Origin: Superficieibacter electus
GTDB lineage: Bacteria > Pseudomonadota > Gammaproteobacteria > Enterobacterales > Enterobacteriaceae
DNA: 64,000 bases
Reading direction: 5' to 3'
Assembly: GCF_002915575.1 (NCBI RefSeq)
Contig: NZ_PQGD01000010.1
Location: 124,001-188,000, forward strand
In this document: piece by piece, positions 49,892-58,311 of the stretch
Numbering within the stretch: position 1 is the stretch's first letter
Layout: every line of letters starts with the position of its first letter
The notes under the pieces: model-generated
Told to the model about the DNA's origin: nothing
Seen by the model: only the letters and a program-made list of their open reading frames with translations
The model's database searches: none
Program-made: the position numbers and the translations under genes

Positions 49892-51235
49892 ATGATTACC
49901 CTGGAGTTTGTGGTCATTATTCTCTGCCTGCTGGTAGGCACACGTTTTGGTGGGATGGGGCTGGGTTTAATTAGTGGAATTGGCCTGTTTATCCTGACGT
50001 TTATTTTTGGTCTTGAGCCCGGTAAACCCCCTGTCGACGTGATGTTGACGATTCTTGCGGTGATAGGCTGTGCTGCCACACTGCAAACAGCAGGCGGTCT
50101 GAATGTTATGATGCAGTTTGCAGAGCGTTTACTGCGTAAGCATCCGCAGCATATTACCCTGCTGGCTCCTTTTACCACCTGGTCACTGACCTTTTTGTGT
50201 GGTACGGGTCATGTGGTGTACACCATGTTCCCGATTATCGCCGACATTGCGCTCAAAAAAGGTATTCGTCCTGAGCGTCCGATGGCGGTCGCCTCCATCG
50301 CCTCGCAGATGGCCATTACCGCTTCGCCGGTCTCGGTGGCGGTCGTGTCCCTGGTTTCCATTATTGGTGCAAACCATGGGGTTGGTCAGGCATGGGGAAT
50401 TCTTGAGATCCTCGCCATCTCTGTTCCGGCATCACTGTTTGGCGTTGCCATTGCCGCCCTGTGGAGTCTGCGGCGCGGTAAAGACCTGGCTGATGATGCT
50501 GAGTTCCAAGAAAAAATCAAAGATCCTAAACAGCGCGAATTTATATACGGCAGCAGCGAAACATTGATGGATCAACGTTTTTCGCCGCAGGCCTACTGGT
50601 CAACATGGATCTTTTTCGCCGGGATACTGGTGGTGGTGTTACTTGGGGCTATTCCGGAGCTGCGTCCTTCTTTTGAACTAAAAGGTAAACTGACGCCCCT
50701 GTCAATGAACCTGACGATTCAGATGATGATGCTGATTGCCGGGGCCATCATGTTAATGGTGTGCAAGGTCAACGCGACAACTATTTCTAACGGCGCGGTA
50801 TTTAAAGCAGGCATGGTGGCGATTTTCTCGGTCTTTGGGGTAGCATGGATGAGTGATACATTCTTTCAGGCGCACCTGACCGAGCTAAAAGTCGCCCTTG
50901 AAGGGGTTGTAAAAACGCATCCCTGGACGTATGCCATTGTACTTTTTCTGGTGTCAAAACTGGTAAATAGCCAGGCGGCAGCGCTGACTGCCGTGGCACC
51001 GATGGGGCTGATGCTCGGCGTAGAGCCTAAAATGCTAATAGCCTTCTTCCCGGCCTCTTACGGCTATTTTGTTCTGCCAACCTACCCAAGCGACCTCGCC
51101 TGCATTGGTTTCGACCGCTCTGGCACCACCCGCATCGGTAAGTTCATCATTAACCATAGTTTCATTCTGCCGGGCTTAATTGGCGTTAGCTGCGCCTGTG
51201 CTGCAAGTTACCTGCTGGTCCAGACTTTCTTCTGA
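49892..51235 (+). CDS. DcuB-type anaerobic C4-dicarboxylate transporter
   Basis: 447-residue membrane carrier of the Dcu family with about 12 helices, catalysing fumarate/succinate exchange or aspartate uptake in anaerobic growth. It resembles DcuB more than DcuA: PGKPPVDVML, TLTFLCGTGHVVYTMFPI-like loop (LCGTGHVVYT), RPERPMA, ASPVSVAVVSLVS, and the C-terminal LPTYPSDLACIGFDRSGTT. I prefer ATG 49892 (MITLEFVVI), preceded by AAGGTG, over the longer frame at 49853. No DcuSR two-component genes are adjacent. Not at this place in E. coli. Confidence 0.88.
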   Translation: MITLEFVVIILCLLVGTRFGGMGLGLISGIGLFILTFIFGLEPGKPPVDVMLTILAVIGCAATLQTAGGLNVMMQFAERLLRKHPQHITLLAPFTTWSLTFLCGTGHVVYTMFPIIADIALKKGIRPERPMAVASIASQMAITASPVSVAVVSLVSIIGANHGVGQAWGILEILAISVPASLFGVAIAALWSLRRGKDLADDAEFQEKIKDPKQREFIYGSSETLMDQRFSPQAYWSTWIFFAGILVVVLLGAIPELRPSFELKGKLTPLSMNLTIQMMMLIAGAIMLMVCKVNATTISNGAVFKAGMVAIFSVFGVAWMSDTFFQAHLTELKVALEGVVKTHPWTYAIVLFLVSKLVNSQAAALTAVAPMGLMLGVEPKMLIAFFPASYGYFVLPTYPSDLACIGFDRSGTTRIGKFIINHSFILPGLIGVSCACAASYLLVQTFF

Positions 51236-51240
51236 TGTTC

Positions 51241-51265
51241 AAAGGCCTGGCCATGCCAGGCCTTT
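51241..51265 (+). terminator. Terminator of the DcuB-like gene
   Basis: Perfect 11-bp stem AAAGGCCTGGC (51241-51251) / GCCAGGCCTTT (51255-51265) with a 3-base loop, five bases after the stop codon. Confidence 0.82.
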
Positions 51266-51441
51266 GTCTGCTGATAAATGTTATTACGCGAAATGATGCC
51301 TGCCGGTGCTTCGCTTACACAGGTCTACAATAACGAATTGAGATTATTGTTTTTCAGACCGTGCAATATGAAGCCACCTTCCGGCAGACGACGCGCAGAA
51401 TAGCAAAATCAAGTTTGTCATAGTCTGAGGCCAGGCCTCAC

Positions 51442-51693
51442 TCAATGCGTTTCATCCTGCGGCGTGAATTTCAGCTCAATCAGGGCGATGGCTTTTTGTA
51501 TACCACGTAAGGTAACGGGATCAGCAGCGGCGGGATGGCTGGTAAAATCAATCGCTTTGAGTTGCGCGGACATTTTTTCGCGCACTTCTGCCGGGGCGAT
51601 GATTTCAATCACATCAAGAAGTTGTTTAATGACCAGTTGGCAGGCTACGATATCAGATACCAGTTCCTGGTCAGCATTCAGGTTGTCAGACAT
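51442..51693 (-). CDS. yecJ: YecJ, DUF2766 protein
   Basis: Small cytoplasmic protein of 83 residues, mostly helical ([20 protein letters not shown]). It resembles E. coli YecJ in length, position and ending, though I rely on memory of that sequence; function unknown. AGGAGC precedes the ATG. It is next to azuC as in E. coli, with a strong bidirectional terminator between them. Confidence 0.8.
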   Translation of the reverse strand: MSDNLNADQELVSDIVACQLVIKQLLDVIEIIAPAEVREKMSAQLKAIDFTSHPAAADPVTLRGIQKAIALIELKFTPQDETH

Positions 51694-51765
51694 ATTGCGC
51701 TCCTCGTTTCAGGGGCGTAATAGTACCGCACGTGCTCTGAAATGCCAGTGGGGAAATGCAGAGAT

Positions 51766-51793
51766 AAAAAAACCTGCCGCAGCAGGTTTTTTT
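51766..51793. terminator. AzuCR terminator (symmetrical)
   Basis: Perfect 12-bp inverted repeat AAAAAAACCTGC (51766-51777) / GCAGGTTTTTTT (51782-51793), loop CGCA. U-tails exist on both strands; on the minus strand it ends the azuC/AzuR transcript directly after the stop codon. Confidence 0.92.
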
Positions 51794-51794
51794 A

Positions 51795-51878
51795 TCAGAA
51801 CATAGCGCCAGGCGGTACGTCTTTGAAGGTTTTGCAGTAGTTTTCAAACATGCTTTTCAGGATTTTGCGAAATTTCAT
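51795..51878 (-). CDS. azuC: AzuC small protein / AzuCR dual-function RNA
   Basis: 27-residue basic amphipathic peptide, MKFRKILKSMFENYC then KTFKDVPPGAMF. It is nearly identical to my recollection of E. coli AzuC (28 residues, ending in an extra Arg). E. coli AzuC is membrane-associated and activates glycerol-3-phosphate dehydrogenase GlpD; the same RNA base-pairs with targets such as cadA and galE messages. ATG ATG occurs at 51881/51878; GGAG is better spaced for 51878. The gene is too short for usual gene callers. Confidence 0.92.
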   Translation of the reverse strand: MKFRKILKSMFENYCKTFKDVPPGAMF

Positions 51879-51922
51879 CATTTACTCCGTTTTGTTATGC
51901 AGGTGTTACTGTCTACCCGTCT

Positions 51923-51950
51923 ATAATATGACCTGCGTCACAAAAATCAA
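51923..51950 (-). promoter_or_regulatory. azuC promoter
   Basis: Minus-strand -35 TTGATT (51945-51950) and -10 TATTAT (51923-51928) with a 16-base spacer, placing the start of the RNA about 37 bases before the azuC ATG. Confidence 0.6.
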
Positions 51951-51956
51951 CTACAA

Positions 51957-51972
51957 CGTGATAAAAATCACA
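51957..51972. promoter_or_regulatory. CRP-binding site upstream of azuC
   Basis: CGTGATAAAAATCACA matches TGTGA-N6-TCACA at 9 of 10 positions. It is centred about 50 bases before the inferred azuC start. CRP control of AzuCR is known in E. coli. Confidence 0.75.
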
Positions 51973-52067
51973 TAAATTTTACACGTATCGGTAAAGTATT
52001 AAACAAAAGTTATGTAAAACTACGGCTTAACATCTACGTTGGCAGCAATTTATTTGGCAGGCATGAG

Positions 52068-53489
52068 ATGAGTGATTCTGTTTCTGGCAGGGAGAAGCGC
52101 GGATTATCGCCAGCGGCCTTACTGGTCGCTGGGGCGTTTTTTATGGAGTTTCTTGACGGCACGGTCATTGCTACTGCCTTGCCGGATATGGGTAAAACCT
52201 TCGGCGTTGAGGCGGTCGAGCTTAACATTGGCATCAGCGCTTACCTGATTACGCTGGCGGTGTTAATTCCTGCCAGCGGCTGGATTGCCGATCGCTTCGG
52301 GGCGCGAAAAGTATTTACGCTGGCGCTGGCCATTTTTACGCTGGCATCGGTATTGTGCGGGCTGGCCACCAGCGTGGAGAGTTTTGTCGCAATGCGCATT
52401 TTTCAGGGGGTTGGCGGCGCGCTGATGGTACCCGTCGGGCGGCTGGCTGTGTTGCGCACAACGCCGAAGCACCAACTGATCACCGCCATCGCCACGCTTA
52501 CCTGGCCCGCGCTGGTGGCCCCGATCATCGGCCCACCGCTGGGAGGATTTATTACCAGTTATGCCGACTGGCGCTGGATCTTTTTTATTAATCTGCCCAT
52601 TGGGTTAGTGGCAATCTTGCTTGCGCTACGAATTATTCCCGATATTCGCGATGAACAGCGCAGACCTTTCGACTTACCAGGTTTTCTCGCCACTTCGGTT
52701 GCCATGATTGCTTTTGTGTATGCCATGGAGGCGCTGGGGGCTGACCAGATTCAGCAAGGGATCACTTTTACACTACTTACCGTTGGTGCGGTTGCCGCTT
52801 ATTACGCGCTACGCCATTTTCGCCGCGCCGCGTGGCCGATGATTCGCCTGGACGCCCTGCAGGTTCCCACCTTTCGCGTCACAATGTATGGCGGTTCGCT
52901 ATTTCGTTCGTCCATCAGTACCGTTCCTTTTTTACTGCCACTGCTGTTTCAGGTGGGGTTTGGCATGGACCCATTTCATGCAGGCTCGCTGGTACTGGCA
53001 GTTTTCGTCGGCAATTTAACCATTAAACCTGCCACCACCCCCTTGATCCGCTGGTTAGGTTTTCGTCGCCTGCTTTTGATTAATGGCGCACTTAATGTAC
53101 TGGCATTACTGGCCTGCGCTTTATTGACGCCTACGACGCCAGTCTGGCTAATCCTGCTCATCCTGTATCTGGGAGGCGTTTTTCGTTCGGTTCAGTTCAC
53201 CGGCATTAGCACGCTGGCATTTGCCGACGTCCCCACCGGCCAGATGAGCTACGCGAATACCCTGTTCAGCACCGCCACGCAACTGGCCGTCGGGCTGGGC
53301 ATTACTCTTGGGGCTATCGGTATTCGCCTCGGTGAACGCGTCAGTGACTGGCTGGCACTTTCCGCCGTGCCCGGCATTAGCTTCCGGCTGGCGTTTGTGT
53401 TTATTGCGCTGATTTGTCTGGTGGGTATGTTTGACACTTTCCGGCTGACCAGAGATGCGGGAAGTTCAGTATCTAAAAGGGCGAAATAA
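52068..53489 (+). CDS. MFS transporter, DHA2-type (MdtD-like)
   Basis: 473-residue major facilitator with 13-14 hydrophobic segments, probably a drug or metabolite:proton antiporter of the DHA2 class. The start MSDSVSGREKRGLSP is cytoplasmic; helix 1 has FFMEFLDGTVIATALPDM (motif D1-like), the loop 2-3 motif is GWIADRFGARKVF, and motif C-like LVAPIIGPPLGGFI is in helix 5. Similar in layout to E. coli MdtD. Substrate unknown. Convergent with the isomerase gene; REP-like repeats separate them. Confidence 0.88.
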   Translation: MSDSVSGREKRGLSPAALLVAGAFFMEFLDGTVIATALPDMGKTFGVEAVELNIGISAYLITLAVLIPASGWIADRFGARKVFTLALAIFTLASVLCGLATSVESFVAMRIFQGVGGALMVPVGRLAVLRTTPKHQLITAIATLTWPALVAPIIGPPLGGFITSYADWRWIFFINLPIGLVAILLALRIIPDIRDEQRRPFDLPGFLATSVAMIAFVYAMEALGADQIQQGITFTLLTVGAVAAYYALRHFRRAAWPMIRLDALQVPTFRVTMYGGSLFRSSISTVPFLLPLLFQVGFGMDPFHAGSLVLAVFVGNLTIKPATTPLIRWLGFRRLLLINGALNVLALLACALLTPTTPVWLILLILYLGGVFRSVQFTGISTLAFADVPTGQMSYANTLFSTATQLAVGLGITLGAIGIRLGERVSDWLALSAVPGISFRLAFVFIALICLVGMFDTFRLTRDAGSSVSKRAK

Positions 53490-53546
53490 GACGGAGTATA
53501 GATTATCACTGGACGGGGGGTTACGCTGTATCTCAATATGCGCCTT

Positions 53547-53576
53547 GCCCGGCCAGGAAAAGATACATGGCCGGGC
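53547..53576. repeat. REP-like inverted repeat 1
   Basis: GCCCGGCCA (53547-53555) / TGGCCGGGC (53568-53576), a 9-bp perfect stem with a 12-base loop. With the next repeat it forms a BIME-like pair in the space between two convergent genes. Confidence 0.65.
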
Positions 53577-53596
53577 CGTTACGCCCTTCCCTTGTC

Positions 53597-53624
53597 GGCC
53601 CGGTAAGCGAAGCGCCACCGGGCA
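53597..53624. repeat. REP element 2
   Basis: GCCCGGTAAGCG and CGCCACCGGGC form the imperfect palindrome typical of enterobacterial REP sequences (53597-53624). It lies 16 bases before the stop codon of the minus-strand isomerase gene and may protect both 3' ends. Confidence 0.7.
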
Positions 53625-53640
53625 GATCGTCACCGGGCTA

Positions 53641-54279
53641 TCAGCCAAGGATTTCACGTACGAATGCTTCAATCTCTTTGTTCTGGCAGTTCTCAAAGAA
53701 ACACTGCTGGAAGCGCGGACCGGAAACTGCCGTCTTCACCAGCTGCGGATCGATGGCGCGAAGCGTATCAAGATAGTTGTCTTTCACCACCGCCGCCTTC
53801 ACCTGATTTAAAATGCCGGCATTACGTACCTGCGGTTCTTTACGTTCTGGCGGATACCCTTCACCTGTACGGCCGGTAAATGCTTTTTCAAAGATGAAAC
53901 GCACATTCAGCTCGGCACCCCAGCCAAACCCCTTCGCAAAAGGCAGCGCCAGGGCGTTACCGTTATTGATTTGCGCAAACAGAAACGCATCCGCTGGATC
54001 AATGCAATAACCGCAAATCACGCCGGGATGGATATTCAGCGACATCAATGCGCCTTGCCCGGTCCCGCAGCCAGTCACGACAAAATCCACCGCTTTCGAG
54101 TTCAATAAAATGCTGGCCATAATGCCGAGATGGATATACGTAAGGTGATGATCGTTCTCATCACTCATCCCGACGTTATATACCGGAAAATGCTTCTCAC
54201 TCGCTACCGCGTTTAACTCTTTCAGGATGACGGCATTTTTACTGGCCTGGCTGTTTTCCATCATCAATGCAATTTTCAT
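53641..54279 (-). CDS. RpiB/LacA/LacB-family sugar-phosphate isomerase
   Basis: 212-residue protein of the ribose-5-phosphate isomerase B / galactose-6-phosphate isomerase family. The active-site loop is VTGCGTGQGALMS with the likely catalytic C71, and NNGNALALPFAKG and GWGAELN match the phosphate-binding and closing segments. It has an extended C-terminal part compared with RpiB (about 150 residues), like the subgroup of uncertain substrate often annotated from pentose or tetrose pathways. AGGAGAG precedes the ATG. No kinase or transporter adjoins it, so the substrate is unknown. Confidence 0.85.
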   Translation of the reverse strand: MKIALMMENSQASKNAVILKELNAVASEKHFPVYNVGMSDENDHHLTYIHLGIMASILLNSKAVDFVVTGCGTGQGALMSLNIHPGVICGYCIDPADAFLFAQINNGNALALPFAKGFGWGAELNVRFIFEKAFTGRTGEGYPPERKEPQVRNAGILNQVKAAVVKDNYLDTLRAIDPQLVKTAVSGPRFQQCFFENCQNKEIEAFVREILG

Positions 54280-54522
54280 TTCTAACTCTCCTGAGTGCTG
54301 CGCGAGTTGCCTCGCGGGATGTCATCTGTAATCAACTTTACTACCCCGCAAACATACTTTCAAATTTAATGAAAAATGGTTTTAAAAATTACAGATAGCG
54401 TCACAATTTTCTGCCGCCGGGGCAACCTCTCGTTTTTCTCTCATTGTCGAAAAATTTCTATTCGCTGCGCGGTGGGTTGGTTAGACTTCAAAGTAAACAA
54501 AACGATAACAGGAATCATCTGA

Positions 54523-56700
54523 GTGGATCAGCACAGCCCGCCCTTTCGAACCCTGGTGTTTTCTGTAGTCTGGATATTTCTGGCGCTCATGTGCGCATTC
54601 CCGCTGTTTGCTGCCCCTCCCGCACAGCCACAGGCCGTGCCCGTCTGGCTTTATGACGCCCAGAGCTACGAGTTCTGGCGCGACAAGAAGGGCAACTATC
54701 AGGGCTTTTACCCGCAATTAATACAGGCGCTCAATCAACAATATGGCTATAACCTGCAAATTCGGCCCATCGGCGGTAATGAAATCAGTCAACGTTTCAA
54801 TAACGATAGCTATGGCCTGTATGCTGGGGTGATCCGCACGGAAGCCCGCGCGCGAACCAAAATTCTCTCTGCACGTTTGTTCAGTAATGATGTCCTTGCC
54901 GCCAGCCTGACGCGCACTGTGACCACACCGGACGAACTCAATCAGACGCGGGTAGTGTTTCGTCGCAACGATGCCACCTGGGATCAAGTTCATCTTCGTT
55001 ATCCCGATCTGCATTTCAGCCAGCTTCTTTTCGCAACAACCAGTGAAGACGCTTTCCGTCTGCTCAGTGAAAATAAGGCGGATTTTTATATTAACGATGC
55101 TACCGAAATGGAGGAAACACTGCGTTATTACACGCTATCCCGCCCATTCCCCGATCTGCATATCGCCTCAGTGCTGGCGTTCAGCCCTGAGTTGCGTGGT
55201 CTGAGAACCAACGTGAATCAATTGATTAATGACTGGCAACGCAGTGGCAAGCTGCGAAAGCTGGAAGATCAAACCCGGCGCGATTTTTTACTTAGTCGTA
55301 TTGCCCTCAGCGAAGACGAAAAACGCTGGTTTACCGATAATAAACTTACCGTCTGGCTACCCAAAAACGAGAACTTCGCTCCGCTTATCTGGAAAGATGG
55401 TCAGGGATATCACGGCTCAGTAGTGGATATGATCAATGACATGCGCGATCTGCTGCATGTCGATGTCGATGTTATTTATGTTGATAACTATGTGATGCGA
55501 ATGCGGCAAGAGAAATGGCCCATTCGACTGGTTAACCTGTTTAATACGAACGACGCCAGCCAGTCTGACGGCATGATTGGGCCGGTTGTCGCCTGGCACA
55601 ATGTGTACTATAACCGCATCGGTCAGCCCTTTTTATGGGATGAAGAACAAATACGTCATCAGCGAGTCGGCGTTCTGCGGGGGTCTTTTGCAGCCCTTTA
55701 TCTTCGCCAGCGATTTGGTAATGATATTTTTATCGTCAGCGGTGCCTCCGTTGAAGAGTTGCTGGATGCCATTGAAAATCACCGGATCGATTATATTCTC
55801 GGCGACCTGAGTTCGCTTGAGCTTTCACTACGGGGAAATGAACTTTTTCGCGGTGTGCTCAAAGTCGCGGGCCTGACCCGCATAGATTATGAAATTGGCC
55901 CGTGGGTCGCGCCTGACCATCCGCTGCAGCATTTATTAGCGCAGATTCACCGCATTTCCAGCTTCCGTACCCAACTGGAGCGGCATGTGGAACCTGCCCT
56001 GATGCCGGATCTGACAAAAAATACCTTCAAAATGATCAGCATCGTGCTGCTGATCACGGCCCTCTTCAGCCTGTGCCTGCTTTTCATAATGTGGCGGCAG
56101 ATGAAACAAACCCGGGCGGTAAACCGCAGTATCGTCGAGGCGATGGAAAAAGTTAACAGCGCTCACGATGACGAGACCGGCAGCCATATCCACCGCGTGG
56201 CGCAGTATTGCGGTTTGATGGCGCGTGAACTAAAACTCCCGCGCAGGATGATCCACGAAATACAACATTTTGCGTCCTTACATGATGTGGGGAAAATCGC
56301 GGTGCCCGAGCGCATTCTGCGCAAGCAGGGTCCATTATCAGCGGAAGAATTTAGCGAAATGAAACTTCATACTCTGAAAGGCTGGCGCATTATACAGGGA
56401 TTGGGACTGGGGCCTGTCGCTGAAAATATCATTCACTTTCATCATGAAAAATGGGACGGTAGCGGATATCCGGAAGGACTTCGTGGCGAACAAATTCCTA
56501 TTGAGGCACGCATTCTGGCGCTGGCAGATGTGTATGATGCCCTGCGGCAAAAACGCGTTTATAAGCCAGGCTATTCGCATGAACGCGCCTGCGAGATGAT
56601 TTTTCAGGGGGCGGGTCATCATTTTGATCCGCAACTGGTAGCGCTGTTTCGCCAGCAGCATCAGAAATTTCAGGCCATCTTTGACGCTCAGGCGGATTAA
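54523..56700 (+). CDS. HD-GYP phosphodiesterase with two periplasmic SBP_bac_3 sensors
   Basis: 725-residue sensor enzyme. Signal peptide (to about residue 31), two tandem periplasmic solute-binding-type domains (SBP_bac_3: about 40-260 and 270-495), one helix (504-524, MISIVLLITALFSLCLLFIM), then a cytoplasmic HD-GYP domain. The HD pair is H587-D588 (SLHDVGKIAVPE), and HHEKWDGSGYPEG includes H640-H641 and G648-Y649-P650, the full signature for cyclic-di-GMP hydrolysis. It probably lowers c-di-GMP on binding an amino acid or similar ligand (ligand unknown). GTG start at 54523. Placed among motility-linked genes. Confidence 0.9.
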   Translation: MDQHSPPFRTLVFSVVWIFLALMCAFPLFAAPPAQPQAVPVWLYDAQSYEFWRDKKGNYQGFYPQLIQALNQQYGYNLQIRPIGGNEISQRFNNDSYGLYAGVIRTEARARTKILSARLFSNDVLAASLTRTVTTPDELNQTRVVFRRNDATWDQVHLRYPDLHFSQLLFATTSEDAFRLLSENKADFYINDATEMEETLRYYTLSRPFPDLHIASVLAFSPELRGLRTNVNQLINDWQRSGKLRKLEDQTRRDFLLSRIALSEDEKRWFTDNKLTVWLPKNENFAPLIWKDGQGYHGSVVDMINDMRDLLHVDVDVIYVDNYVMRMRQEKWPIRLVNLFNTNDASQSDGMIGPVVAWHNVYYNRIGQPFLWDEEQIRHQRVGVLRGSFAALYLRQRFGNDIFIVSGASVEELLDAIENHRIDYILGDLSSLELSLRGNELFRGVLKVAGLTRIDYEIGPWVAPDHPLQHLLAQIHRISSFRTQLERHVEPALMPDLTKNTFKMISIVLLITALFSLCLLFIMWRQMKQTRAVNRSIVEAMEKVNSAHDDETGSHIHRVAQYCGLMARELKLPRRMIHEIQHFASLHDVGKIAVPERILRKQGPLSAEEFSEMKLHTLKGWRIIQGLGLGPVAENIIHFHHEKWDGSGYPEGLRGEQIPIEARILALADVYDALRQKRVYKPGYSHERACEMIFQGAGHHFDPQLVALFRQQHQKFQAIFDAQAD

Positions 56701-56805
56701 TTCAGCCGTTGTGATAACTACGTGTAGATCCCATGGCTATTCCGCGGATTGCCTGTAAAGGCAGACGTTAGTATGGATGCATTCCTTTTAAAGCAGAACC
56801 GCGTC

Positions 56806-57144
56806 ATGAATAAAGCCGTCTTTCTCTTTTCCCTGCTAATACTTGCAGGCTGTTCGGTTAACCGACAGGCTGATGTCAGCGATGTTGATACCACCAGCGG
56901 TATTGTGCGTTTAACCTACGGACAAGCCATGCTTCAGGCGGCGACTACTGACCCTTATCTTGCCCAGGGCACAGCAACACGGCAGTGTCAGGCAGCGGGT
57001 TACGCGACCGCCGTTTCTTACGGTCAGCCCATTACCACCTGCACTGTCACCAGCGGTTCTCTTTGCCTGAATGAAAAGGTCACACTGCAATATCAGTGTC
57101 GTGGTCTCGCCGTAAGTCAGAATTCAGTGGTAAGCTACTGGTGA
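56806..57144 (+). CDS. yecR: YecR-like lipoprotein
   Basis: 112-residue lipoprotein. Signal with lipobox LILAGC, Cys16 as the lipid site. The mature part carries a YecR-like domain with conserved Cys (QCQAAGYATAVSYGQPITTC, SLCLN, QYQCRG), suggesting two disulfides. In E. coli yecR is activated by FlhDC; its role is unknown. I take ATG 56806, the only start giving a signal peptide, though no strong ribosome site is visible. It lies just after the HD-GYP gene and before ftnA. Confidence 0.83.
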   Translation: MNKAVFLFSLLILAGCSVNRQADVSDVDTTSGIVRLTYGQAMLQAATTDPYLAQGTATRQCQAAGYATAVSYGQPITTCTVTSGSLCLNEKVTLQYQCRGLAVSQNSVVSYW

Positions 57145-57343
57145 TTTTTTTGCGCCAGCATCGCGGCTGGCGCTATTCATGCGGAATTATTCTTATTCGC
57201 ACTTTTATATTAATTAACGCAAATGCGTATTATTCCTGGTCGCGTTTTCGCTAATTAATTTTTTATTTAACCTTTTGCAAATAATTAAATAACAAATTAT
57301 AGTGGCGGCATAATAACCCCTGGCAGATATTGCGGAGCAAATG

Positions 57344-57841
57344 ATGCTTAAAGCCGATATGATCGAAAAACTAAATGCACAAATGAACCTTGAGCTTTAC
57401 TCTTCTTTGCTTTATCAGCAGATGAGCGCATGGTGCAGCTATCACAGCTTTGAAGGCGCAGCCGCGTTTCTACGTCGTCACGCGCAGGAAGAGATGGGCC
57501 ATATGCAGCGGCTGTTTGATTACCTGACCGATACCGGCAGCTTGCCGCGCATCGAAAACACCGCGTCACCATTTGCCGAGTATGAATCTCTGGATCACCT
57601 GTTCCACGCCACCTATGAACATGAACAGCTGATCAGCAGTCAAATTAATGCCCTGGCGCATGCGGCGATGAGCAGCCAGGACTATCCGACCTTTAATTTT
57701 CTGCAATGGTACGTGGCTGAACAGCATGAAGAAGAAAAACTGTTCAAATCTGTTATCGACAAATTATCACTGGCAGGTAAAAGCGGTGAAGGTCTTTATT
57801 TCATCGATAAAGAACTCTCCACCCTCGACGCACAAAATTAA
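57344..57841 (+). CDS. ftnA: FtnA, iron-storage ferritin
   Basis: 24-mer ferritin that oxidises and stores iron. 165 residues, E. coli length. All ferroxidase residues are present: E17, E50, H53, E94, E130, plus E49, E126 and E129. ATG 57344 rather than 57341 is chosen because GGAG then has normal spacing and the protein starts [21 protein letters not shown]-like E. coli FtnA. Divergent from the complete loss of these residues in ftnB 8 kb upstream. Convergent with yecH. Confidence 0.96.
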   Translation: MLKADMIEKLNAQMNLELYSSLLYQQMSAWCSYHSFEGAAAFLRRHAQEEMGHMQRLFDYLTDTGSLPRIENTASPFAEYESLDHLFHATYEHEQLISSQINALAHAAMSSQDYPTFNFLQWYVAEQHEEEKLFKSVIDKLSLAGKSGEGLYFIDKELSTLDAQN

Positions 57842-57872
57842 GTCTTCAGGCCAGCGCAAATGCTGGCCTGAA

Positions 57873-58112
57873 TTAATGACGGCAAATTTTACTTTCGTGA
57901 GTTGTAAACCCTTCCGCTTGCGGAATAAATTTGCCCTTGCGCTGTAAAAAGTCGACTAATTCCCCGGCAGTCATATTTTCGGCAGAACAAGTATGAAACC
58001 GTGTTTGTTCGCCAAAGCGGGCAATAATAGCCGCCTCCAGGCTTACCGTTGAATAGCTCTCGCCCGAATTAAGCATCATTGTGAGTACATCGTGCCCATG
58101 AACCGATTCCAT
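57873..58112 (-). CDS. yecH: YecH, DUF2492 metal-binding-like protein
   Basis: 79-residue protein of the YecH/DUF2492 family. It begins MESVHGHDVLTMML (start 58112, with AGGAGG upstream). The family pattern is H-G-H, RFGEQTRFHTCSAENMTAGELV and the C-terminal HESKICRH, with Cys/His that could bind metal. Function unknown. The frame extends upstream to 58250, but that part lies in the tyrP leader and lacks protein character. Convergent with ftnA, divergent from tyrP. Confidence 0.87.
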   Translation of the reverse strand: MESVHGHDVLTMMLNSGESYSTVSLEAAIIARFGEQTRFHTCSAENMTAGELVDFLQRKGKFIPQAEGFTTHESKICRH

Positions 58113-58201
58113 AATCCCTCCTGAAAAATCACAGCATAGCGTTATTGGTGCAGGGCAGAATTGCGCCAGGACAGGTTCTGATCCATTGACACCAACAATG
58201 T

Positions 58202-58219
58202 TGTAAAGATTTAAATACA
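58202..58219 (+). promoter_or_regulatory. TyrR box 1 of tyrP
   Basis: TGTAAAGATTTAAATACA against the consensus TGTAAA-N6-TTTACA: perfect left half, right half 4 of 6. It is the upstream of two boxes whose starts are 23 bases apart. Confidence 0.7.
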
Positions 58220-58224
58220 GTAAC

Positions 58225-58242
58225 TGTAACAGTGATTTGACG
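58225..58242 (+). promoter_or_regulatory. TyrR box 2 of tyrP (overlaps -35)
   Basis: TGTAACAGTGATTTGACG against TGTAAA-N6-TTTACA: weak box with 9 of 12 matches, overlapping the promoter -35 element, as expected for the repressing box. Confidence 0.6.
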
Positions 58243-58265
58243 ATTATCACGATTTAACATACTCT
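58237..58265 (+). promoter_or_regulatory. tyrP promoter
   Basis: -35 TTGACG (58237-58242), 17-base spacer, -10 TACTCT (58260-58265), about 45 bases before the tyrP start codon. Confidence 0.6.
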
Positions 58266-58311
58266 GCGCGGCATAATTAACCTGAAGAAGCCGTAAGCTG
58301 TAGAGGAATAC

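Noticed and set aside
54482-54508. Possible sigma-28 promoter (TAGA-N15-AACGATAA) before the HD-GYP gene
   Set aside because: Only 3 of 4 and 6 of 8 consensus bases match, and the transcript would begin after the apparent ribosome site, leaving almost no leader.
57873-58250. 125-codon version of YecH starting at 58250
   Set aside because: The upstream 46 codons lie over the TyrR boxes of tyrP and have no protein-like conservation; the start at 58112 has an AGGAGG site.
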